Of a stretch of DNA of 64,000 nucleotides, positions 51,782 to 61,580 are shown piece by piece. The stretch lies in NCBI GenBank assembly GCA_947471745.1, contig CANJKZ010000425.1, positions 1,034,501 through 1,098,500 on the forward strand. Reading direction: 5' to 3'. Origin of the DNA: Closterium sp. Naga37s-1. Its lineage: Eukaryota; Streptophyta; Zygnematophyceae; Desmidiales; Closteriaceae. The position numbers were made by a program, and so were the translations under genes. The notes beneath the pieces were generated by a model. The model searched no databases and had not been told where the DNA came from. It saw only the letters and a list, made by a program, of their open reading frames with translations. Every line of letters starts with the position of its first letter. The stretch's first letter is position 1.

Positions 51782-54700
51782 TCAAGAGGTAAGCAAGTGA
51801 GGCCAAGTAGGCACAAGACCTAGCATAGTACAGAAGCGCTGATGATCACAAGGCTGAAGTGCCTTGGTGAAGATATCTGCAGTGTTGGCCTGAGAGGCCA
51901 CGTAAGCAAGGCGCAGCTGACCACGCTGCTGCAACTCACGAGCAAGGAAGTAGCGAAGAGCAATGTGCTTCGTTCTGTGCTCCAGTCTGTGCTCCCGACA
52001 CAAGGCCAGCATGGCCTTTTTGTCTACGTACAGAACTGGAGGAGAACGAGGCGGCTCTCCCAGGTCAGTCAGCAGGTAGGTGAGCCAGCGTAACTCCTGT
52101 GCAGCCATGGCCCCTGCGTAGATCTCAGCCTCACAGCTGGAGCTGAGAACAGAAGACGGGCGGGTAGACCGCCACGAAACAGAACCGGAACCAAGGCTGA
52201 AGGTGTAACCCTATGACGACCGCTAAGTAGCCAGGTCGTCAACCCAAGACGCGTCTGCGTGACCAGTGAGTACCACTGGACTGCGCCCTCCAAGCACGAG
52301 CCCCATGCGGATCCAGTGGGGAGCAGCCGCATGGATCATGGACGTACGAGCGACGTCCATGACCATGCCAATGCGGCGCTCAGCAATCCCATTTTGCTCT
52401 GGAGAGGCCGGAAGCGTGAACGTCTGGCGGATGCCCTCCACACGACAGAAGGCTCGCAGAAGGTCGGAGGAAAACTCTCCACCTCTGTCGGAGTGCAGAC
52501 GCAGAACAGGAAAGTCCGAGCCGAAACGCTCTCTGAGCTGGAGACGAGCAACGCGGATCCAGTCGATCAACACCTCAGTGACCTCATCTTTGCGGCGCAA
52601 GGGGAAGACTGAGGTGTAACGCGAGAAGTCGTCAACCACCAGCAGGAAGTAACGCTCGTGACCCTGTCCACGGACGCGGGCTAGGCCCCACACGTCCATG
52701 TGAAGAGTCTGCAGCGGAGCCTCTGTCGGAGGAAACTCGGAGGAGTGAGGAGCGGCGCGCTGCCGCCCCTCAACGCAGGGAACGCAGGTAGGGGCAGGCC
52801 CCGGGGGAAGGGGAGGGAGGGACCAGGGGAGACCAGAGACAAGGACACGGGAGGCCATGCCTCGGAGACGAGGCAAGGAGGGGTGACCAAGGCGGTGGTG
52901 CCAGAGGAGGGTCTGGTGGGACATGAGGCGACACGAGCAGGGGGCAGACTCAGGACCTGACCGAGACGCTGTAGCAAACAACTGACTCGACGCAGCTACC
53001 TGACCAGACGCAGCAACCGGAGGAGACTCTGTGGTCAGTGTGTACAGGCTCGACCCCGGCCGACGGGTAAACGTGGCCAAGTGGCGGCCCGTCCGAGCAC
53101 ACGTGCAGTGGGTCACTCGCTGACCTGCAGGAGTGAACTGGTCAACCCCTCCATCCTGAAGGTCAGCACCACTCACCAAGTTCGTAGAGAACGAGGGGAG
53201 GTAGAGACCGGACAGGGAGCCTGACGGGGCCACCGGACACGGTAGGACAGTGGTGGAGTGGGCAAGGACAGGACCCCCAGAGGGGTCCGCCAGGGAGACT
53301 GCAACCGGCCGACTGAGCGGCGTGAGTGCGGTGCGGTCTCGAAAGAAGGAGCGGGAAGCACCCGAGTCGAGGGTGAAGGTGTGCAAAACCTGAGCCGACG
53401 CGGTACCTGAGAGAGCAGACTCACCAGCACCTGGAGCAGCAGACTCACTAGCACCTAGAGCAGCAGCCTCAATGCCCGGGTCAGGCGGAACACACACGTA
53501 ACAGTCACCCTCAACACTAATAGACACAGCATACATGGCAGCAAGGATAGCATCAAAATCAAGATCAAAGATAGCTACACCCGACCTGAGCAGATCACCC
53601 CAGCAAGGGATCTCAGTGGCGTCAGGGAACTGGGTACGCCAGGCGTCTGTCAGGCGGCCGAAGCAGCGCTGGGTGGCGTGCAGGCCGCCACACTGCTCTC
53701 CAGTGCGGTCGCCGGTGCGCAGGACGTAGGCACAGGGACCAGCACCCCCAGACCCCTGGCGTCCCGCGTACCACTCACGAAGCTGCTGGGGCAACGGGGT
53801 CTCACGAGAGCGTGGCTGGTGCTGGGGTCCCCGCTGCACAGCTCCGCCTCTACCAGCTCCACCTCCGCCGCCGCCGCCTCCGCCGCCTCCACCCCAACCG
53901 CCACCGCCACCGCCGCCTCCACCTCCACCGCTGCCACTGAAGCCCCCACCTCTGCCACCACCCCCACCCCCACCCCCTCCTCTGCCTCCACCGCCACTAC
54001 CGCCTCCCCCGCCACCTCCTCCAGCGCCCTTGCTCCCCTTGCCCTTGCCGTTGCGGCGCCTCCCGCTAGGAGCAGACGCAGCGCTGACCGACCCGGTGCC
54101 AACAAGGTCGACAGCCGCAGCAGAGGCAATGGAGGGCAAAAGGGGAACGGGGGAGCACCCCTCAAAGAAAGGGGTACGGGGGTCACTACGAGAGGATCCT
54201 ACAGCGGTAATACTAGTCTCCGCTGCAAGGAGGCGCTCCTCGAGGAGGTCTCTGACCGAGCGAAGGGTGTCAGGGAGTCGAGTGACTAGGTAGTAGAGGG
54301 TGATGTACATGGGGGGGGGGGGGGGGTTCTGGCCGCAGAACTCAGCAGGAAGCGCAGCGCGGTAGCGGGTGTCACTAGTGCGGAGGTGCGTAATGAGGTC
54401 AGCGACTGTGGCAAAAGCGGCGAGGTCAGGGAACAGGTACGGCAGCATGAGGCGGCTAAGGGCAGCAATAGCAGGGGAAGAGTAGCGTGCAACTACAGCG
54501 TCGTACAGAGTCTTAGCACTCTTGTACTGACTAAAGTGCACGCGCTCAGTAGACGGTAGGTGACTACGTACAGCAAGGCGGGCAGCAGCATCGCGCGTGG
54601 TCCACTGTGAGCGAACAGTACTGTCAGCATCAGCAGCAGGGGCAGTAGAGGCGCCAGACGTGAGATCGAACAGTGAGAGACCATCCTTGCTATCGCACTG

Positions 54701-54787
54701 TAGGAAAAGCTGCAGATCATCTATCCAGACCTCAAAGCCGACCGCTCGACCTTCAGCATCGAAGGTAAGAACAGTGGGACTAGCCAT
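51782..54787 (-). pseudogene. Copia D gag-protease-integrase with RT deleted
   Basis: From 54787: gag like C (DLQLFLQCDSKDGLSLF), poly-Gly tract, CAYVLRTGDRTGEQC-GGLHATQRC, protease TFTLDSGASRSFF, integrase MDVWGLA, HSDRGGEFSS and NGIAERRIG. After SMIHAAAPHW the frame jumps to IRMGLVLGGRSPVVL, i.e. the C-terminal half of integrase, the linker and the RT (about 980 residues in C) are missing. TAG at 52223-52225 and 52211-52213 replace CAG codons present in C (ATQRSSQ). The RNase H tail is still recognisable at 52108-51782 (MAAQELRWLTYLLTDLG, ADIFTKAL). Confidence 0.9.
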
Positions 54788-54839
54788 GACAGCAGCAGCA
54801 GTAGGCTAGCAGCAGCAGCAGCAGTGCGACTCGGCTAAG

Positions 54840-55500
54840 CGGCGCGGCTAGGCAGGGCAGCGCGGCTCGGCAGGGCAGGGCGGCTTGGCGGTGCTCTCAC
54901 CAGGGGCGGTTGGGTAGGCGGCCGCGACTGGTGGGGCAGGGCCGGGGCAGGGCCGGGGCAGGGTCGGGGCAGGGCCGGGGTAGGGCCGCGACAGGGCCGG
55001 GGCAGGGCCGGGGCAGGGCCGGGGCAGGGTCGGGGCAGGGCCGGGGCAGGGCCGCGACAGGGCCGGGGCAGGGCCGGGGCAGGGCCGGGGCAGGGCCGCG
55101 ACAGGGCCGCGACAGGGCCGGGGCAGGTCCGCGACAGGTCCGGGACAGGGCCGCGACAGGGCCGGGGCAGGGCCGGGGCAGGGCCGGGGCAGGGCCGCGA
55201 CAGGACCGCGACGGGGCGGCGACAGGGCCGGAGAGGGACCTCGACGGGGCCGCGACGGGCGACGGGGCAGGGCCGGGGCAGGGCTGGGGCGGGGCCGCGA
55301 TGGGGCCGCAACAGGCGACGGGGCAGGGCCGGCGCAGCGCCGCGACAGGGCCGCGACGGGGCGGCGTCGGGCGAAGGGGCAGGGCCGGGGCGGGGCCGCG
55401 ACGGGGCCGCGATAGGCGACGAAGGGGCCACAAAGGGGCCGCGTAGGGGCTGGGTAGGGGGCCGCAAAGGGCAGGACAGGCCGCTAAGGGGCCGCGAAAG
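54840..55500 (-). repeat. GC-rich tandem leader of copia D
   Basis: GGGCCGGGGCAG and GGGCCGCGACAG units between PBS and gag. Placed like the C leader but different in sequence. Confidence 0.9.
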
Positions 55501-55610
55501 ATTAGGGCAGGGCAGAGCGCGAAGCGCGCTTTGGGCAGGTAGGAAAAAAAAAAATTTTAAGGTGGGCCCTCAGGAAGGAACGGTCCCACTAGGGAACCCG
55601 CTCTATACCA

Positions 55611-55734
55611 TGTGAAGAAACAGGAATGAATGACTAGGAAATGAGTTGGGTACAAATATGAAACCCTAAGAAACTGTACCCCATAGTGTCTACCCCACTA
55701 CAGCCTAGACAGGCTATATGATTAATGTTTGACA
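55611..55734 (-). repeat. Copia D 5' LTR (124 bp)
   Basis: Three differences from the 3' LTR by eye. Confidence 0.92.
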
Positions 55735-58700
55735 TCCTTCACCTTCGATAACCGCGGAGCTCAAGGATCTGCTCAAGCACAACAAACGCATTACGAGGCA
55801 ATGGCTTCAATGCATAGCAAGTTCCTTTCCACGTCGAAGCTCAGGACTACCAAGCCCTTCGATGGACAAGACTTCTACACCTGGAGCTTCGAATTCGAAC
55901 TACTAGCTCAGGGCGCTCAGGTCTGGATGTACTATGACGGATCATACCCCTTTCGAGCAAGCGGCTCACCTCAGGAGAAGACGCAATACTATAACGAATC
56001 GCTCCTGGCCTTCACCGTCCTGATCCGGAACCTGTCGCCCGAAGAACAACTGAGCATCCGCCCCTTCAAAAACGAGTGGGCGCCCGCGCAGCAGTCCTAG
56101 GAACACCTGCGCACCTGCCACATGGCAACAGATTCGGTGACACTCAGTCGCCTGCTCAACCAGCTGAACAACGTCAAGATGTTTCCCGGCGAAAAGGCCG
56201 GACCATGCATCAACCGCTGCAGGAACCTGAGAGACCAATTCAGGAAAAGCGGCGGCAACTTCCCTGACGACATGTTCGTCACCATCATCCTTGCTGGATT
56301 GAGCCCGGAATGGCACCAATGCAAGTCCCTCCTTCGCACACAAGGCACTCTCAGTGAGACTGCCCTCTGCTCCACGCTTCTCTCCGAGCAGAAGGAAATC
56401 GACATGTACAACGAAAGAGGCAACAAGAAGGAGAAGATCGCCTTTTACGCTCAAGCGCCACCGGACAAGAAAAGACTCTTCTGCAAGTACTGCAAGAAGA
56501 CTGGGCACATGATTCAAGACTGCTGGAAGCTGAACGGTAACAACAACAACTAGAAGGGTGCCGCTGCTCACCAGCAAGGAGGAGCCGCAGCGTGCAACCA
56601 AACTGTGTCACCGCCAGCCGTCGCCAGCACGTCCCAAGCCCCAGCGCGTCTCACTGCGAACACAAGCGACAAGGGCAAAAGCAAGGTCTTGACTTGCATG
56701 GTGCGTCATGGACCGCCTCGCCCCAACAGTCACTACCGCTTCTTCCGCAACTGGGAAGATATGTTCGCAGAACCGCCTCAGGAGCGGCCCGAAGGATCAG
56801 TCGAAGAAGAAGAAGAGAACGATCCAACCTACGACGAGTTGACGGTCGGACGGATGCAGTTTTACTGGGAAGCGCCGGAGTGGATTCAGGAGTCGCCACC
56901 TGCACGCATCGCATACGACGACGAAGGATGTTACTACGACTATGAAAATGATCACGACATGGAACATCACATCACTCCGAAGCTTGCCAATCTGGCCAAG
57001 ACAAGGAAAGAAGTCAACACGTGGTACCTGGACAGCTGCTGTGGCCAGCACATGGTGTCTTCAGATGTCTTCATCCTCAACAGAGAGCGACTCTTCAACG
57101 AAGTAGAGATCACCGTTGCCAACAACCAAACCATCTACGCCAGAAGCCGCAGACAAGTGCAACTGGAGTCACACGACACCAGCTACTGCATCCACATAAG
57201 CGATGTTCTCATCGTGCCGGAACTCCCGTACAATCTCTTGTCACTCCACCAGCTGATGAAGTGCGGGGTTGGCCTGCAAACGACAGAAGACGAAATGCAC
57301 TTAATATACAACGGCATATTCATCGGAAAGGCAACAAGTGTGGAAGGCGTTTTCGTGCTCGACTTCGAGTCGCCCAGAACCTCTGGCGACAACGAACACA
57401 TCCTTGTTCTTGACCCTCCTGGCCACCCGTCGCCGCCAAGATGGAGCCACCCAGAAGAAACCGATTATCAACAACCCGGCCTCGACGGCACCTTCCGCGC
57501 CCTCGCCGTGCCCGTCGCCTCAACAACGAACCCTGCAGAAACAGGACCGCAAGCAGTGGAAGAAGGAGAGGAGATCACATCAGAAACGGCAGTCAAAACA
57601 ACTGAGCCGACAAGCACGCAAACCTTCTGGCCGCCTGTCGAACGTCCCACCGGCTGGAACACAACCGAAGGATGGGACGCAGTCGATATGCGTTGGATCA
57701 TGGAGAATACCGCGCTGGGCGAAGCCATCGCAGCTGAAACTGGATGGGGCAACATCGCCAACGTACCTATAGAAGTAGCAGCAGAGGAACCGGAAATTAC
57801 TGAAGAGGCACCAGAAGCCGAGGAGGAGGAGTCACTGACGGATTACGGACCTCACCTACTTCCCATCACGACGGACGGCAGAAACTATCTTCGCCTCGAG
57901 ACAAGGGGAGTGGCGATCGGCGATACCATATTCGAGGAAGAAGAAATTGCGCAACCCGAAGATCGTCACGCGCGCACCGCGCCCCCGCATCCAGAGAAGC
58001 CACTGAAGCTACCGGTGACGATGGACACTGTCACCGTCGGCGACACCAGCGGAACGTATCATGGCGTGACAATTCAAGCAGCGGCAGTTCAAGTCACCAT
58101 GCCCGATGAACCTGCGGACGAAACAAGACAAGAAACAACGAAGGAGATATTAGCACGAGAGAAGGAACTGTACGCGCGCACTAAGGGATATCGGGCCGAC
58201 GGAGACATCTGGCATCAACGTATGGGACACCCATCAATCGAAGTGCTCAACAACTGCATCAACGCAAATGTTTTTGCGGAAGACGCACTGTTGCTGCCCG
58301 ATGGAAAGCTGCTGAAACCACGAACCGATCTACCGACCTGCACTGTCTGCCCGGCAGCCGCGCTCCGCCACACAACCTTCGCTGAAAAGATTCCTGGAGC
58401 CGAACGATACAAACCGCTGGAGAAAGTTTATAGCGACTTCCTAGTGCTCACGGCGAAAGGAGTCGGCGGGGAGTAGTACACCCTTACCTTCATCGACGCC
58501 GGCACACGCTTTGTTTGGGCCGTGAACGTCAAGGACCGCTACCTCGCCTACTACTGCTTCGAAGTCTGGCTCGCCATGGCAGAAAATCAAAGCGACGGGT
58601 ACAAGCTGAAGGCGTTCCAGACAGACGGAGCTCTGGAGTACATGTCGGACGACTTCAAAACCCTTTGCAAGCAGAAAGGGATCAAGAGGATGATCTCTCT

Positions 58701-61113
58701 GCCTTATGCCCACGAACAGCAGGGATTGGCCGAGAGAATCAACAGGAGCCTCGCGACAAAAATGCGAGCCCTCATGAAGCAGTCGGCAGTGCCAACCAAG
58801 TACTGGCCCTTCGCAATGGCACATGCAGTTCGGCTGTACAACATGCTCTCCTCGAAGGCACTGCCCAACAACAGTTCACCCTTCAAGGAATGGACTGGAA
58901 AACACCCTGACACACGCATGCTGCGAGTCTTCGGGTGCATGGTACAGTACCGCCCTCACACTGCCCGAACCGGAAAATTTGAAGATCGCGCTCGCTGGGG
59001 CATTCACCTTGGAATCGAATACGAATATCACGCCTGGACAATCCTAGACTTCGCCACCCACCAGCTCACGCGTTCACGTGACTGCATCTTCTACGAAAGA
59101 CTGACTCTGCCACTGTACCGCCAGCACCGCACTGCACAGAATGCACCAGACAACATTTTCCAAGGACAGCACAGCTTCGCCAATGACGAGGACGATGTTG
59201 ACGTGGCAGGAGAACAACCGACCGAGCCAGCAGCAGACATGGCAGACGAGGCAACCTTCATCCCCGTTACGGAGCAATTCGGCACTCCTGCATACTTCCC
59301 AGCAAACATCGATCCTCATGAAGCAGTACAGGCACAGCACGATTATGCAAGCGCAGAAATGCACTCACCCATGAACAAGGATTCCAGTCACGACTCCTCC
59401 CGCGACACCTTTCGCGACATCCCTGGCGACGACGACGACGTGGTCGCAGTTACCACCACAGCCGAAACCAACCTCACGGGCCTTCGCATCCTCGGCCTCG
59501 CTGTCGCCGTACGGAGTAACCAGAGCTAGTCGAGCCCACCACCGTCCGCCAGGCTCTCAACGGGCCCGATGCCGAGAAGTAGAGAGCCGCCATGGCCGCG
59601 GAAGTCGCTGCACTCCAACGCCGCGGCACCTGGAAGCTGGTACCACGCCGCCACGCAAAGGGGAGAAAAAAAATTACAAGGAAGTGGGTCTTCCGCATCA
59701 AGACTCTCGCGGACGGAACGGTCGAAAAATTCAAAGCACGCTGGGTGGTTCGCGGATTCGAGCAGACGCAATTTGTGGACTACAACCAGACATTCGCACC
59801 TGTCGGTCGTCATACCTCAGTGCGCATCCTTCTCTGCATCGCCGCCGCGAAACATCGCCCACTCCGTAAAATCGACGTCTCCAACGCATTCCTCTACGCG
59901 ATCGTCGACGCCATCATCTACGTCGAACAGCCGCACGCATTCGAGGAAGAAGGCGACGCCATCAGTCTCCTTCAAAAATCCCTGTACGGGATCAAGCAGG
60001 CACCACGCCTGTGGCAGCAGCATCTTCACGGCATCCTCATCGAGCTCGGTTTCCAGCAACTTCCCCACGACCAGGGGATGTACCGTCTCGAATCCCGCGG
60101 CCACTTCATCCTGCTCGTCGCCTAGGTCGACGATCTCCTCTACACCGGAGACGACACAGACCTACTCGATCGCTTCGAACGCGAAATTCAGGAGAAGCTC
60201 GAGGTCACGATCGACCATGAGGTCACACAATTCCTCAGCCTCAACGTCACTCAAACCGCGGATACAATTCATCTCTCCGCCGCAAAGTACGCCGAGACCC
60301 TCGCTAAGAAGTTCGGGATAGCTCCCGTCGGCGTCACCACCCCGTTCCGCATTCCTCCGCCTAACCACGAGCCCGACACTACTCCGCTCTCACCGACTGA
60401 TCTCCGTCTCTACCAACAGCAGCTCGGATGTTTACTGTTCGCCGCCGTCACATGCCGCCCGGACTTATCCTACATCGCCAGCCAGCTCGCCCAGTACCTG
60501 CGACGACCTGAAGGGGAGAACCTAGCAGACCTGCGCCGCGCCTTACAGTACTTCATCTCTACGCCTGATGTCGGTCTCACCTACAAGGCCAACTTAACAG
60601 CGCCACTACAACTCACCGGCTATGTGGACGCTGACCACGCTGGGGACGCAGACAACAGGAGGTCCCGCACAGGCTTCATTTTCAAGCTCGAGCCTGCAGG
60701 AACCATCTCCTGGAACTCCAACAAACAGGAACTCATCGCCCTCTCGTCAGCAGAAGCAGAATTCATCGCAGCAAGCGCAGCAGTTCGCGAAGGACTTTAT
60801 CTCACGGAGCTTCTGCAGGAAACGAAAACGGCGATGAACGGATCCTTTAAGTTACTCTGCGACAACCAGAGCGCGATCAAAATCGCAAACAAGCCAGGCT
60901 TCGTCAACCGCACGAAACACATCGCCCTGCGTTACTTCTTCGTGAAGGACGAAATCGACAAAGGGAAAGTTCAGCTCATCTACTGTCCAACTGGCGAAAT
61001 GGCAGCTGACTTCCTCACGAAGAAACTGCCACGTCAGAAGTTTCAGTACTGCTCGGACCTGTGCGGAATGACTCGCAAAAGCCACCTGGCGCACCTCCAG
61101 GAATGAAGGGGAG

Positions 61114-61580
61114 TGATGGAGTGTGAAGGGGATTATACTTAGCATTCCCGTAGGAGCAGCAGTATCGCACCTGACTTTGTCGAAGCAGCAACAACCGCAG
61201 TATCGGATCAGCCCGTATCAAGGGCAGGAAGGTCAACAATCGCAAGAGTCAACTGTCGCGACTGTTGACCATCTGGACCGACGCTTGACTTGCCATCGAG
61301 GAAAAGCAACAGGCGTAACCATACAGGTTACATGTAGCGACTCGGTAACAAGAAGGAAGTACAACAGTCAGAGTCACTGTAGAAATGCCTGTAAAACAGT
61401 TATAATAAGGGAATGTACCCCTCAGAGTACATGGCTAGACTAGGACTATTTATATTCCTTGTATTCTATTGTTTAATTAACTTGGTCATTTACATTCACT
61501 ATGATCTGAGTTCTTACAAGACTTCTGCTACCAACTCTACTAACGTACCTCCTATCCTATCCAAGATCCTCACTCTAACA
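61114..61580 (+). repeat. Copia B 3' LTR (467 bp)
   Basis: Preceded by AAGGGGAG. Starts TGATGGAG and ends CTCTAACA. Confidence 0.93.

Larger units (their letters stand above)
51448..55734 (-). mobile_element. Copia element D, RT-deleted, inside B gag
   Basis: Minus strand. LTRs of 124 bp at 55611-55734 (5') and 51448-51571 (3') with three differences by eye (97.6%). TSD TCCTT at 51443-51447 and 55735-55739. PBS on minus from 55610: TGGTATAGAGCGGG. Close relative of C with a large internal deletion. Confidence 0.94.
51235..61106 (+). pseudogene. Copia B gag-pol, degenerate and interrupted by D
   Basis: Gag start MAGADCGEAGENPVQ..MSIDGSSYAR at 51235-51442, resuming after D at 55740. It has KPFDGQDFYTWSFEFEL and zinc knuckle CKYCKKTGHMIQDC. 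Protease WYLDSCCGQHMVSSD (D-S-C as in A). GAG-pre-integrase IWHQRMGHPS. Integrase VYSD, TDGALEYMS and GLAERINRS. RT IDVSNAFLYA and a catalytic box reading LLVA-stop-VDDLLYTG. RNase H GYVDADHAGDADNRRS and ADFLTKKLP. In-frame TAG at 56098, 56551, 58474, 59580 and 60123, plus a frameshift near 59530. The real stop is TGA at 61104. Same lineage as A. Confidence 0.9.
37081..61580 (+). mobile_element. Copia element B (outermost; hosts A and D)
   Basis: LTR of 467 bp, TGATGGAG..CTCTAACA. The 5' LTR is split by element A (37116-37408 and 50960-51133); the 3' LTR is 61114-61580. Eleven differences between them by eye (about 97.6% identity). PBS TGGTATGAGAGC at 51134; polypurine tract AAGGGGAG before the 3' LTR. 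The gag start is at 51235, interrupted by D; gag-pol resumes at 55740. The left end carries 35 extra bases (37081-37115) identical to the sequence preceding the 3' LTR. No target-site duplication found. Confidence 0.9.

Noticed and set aside
54835..55467. Pro/Arg/Ala-rich and Gly/Arg-rich ORFs
   Set aside because: Frames of the tandem GGGCCGGGGCAG leader repeats of copia D.
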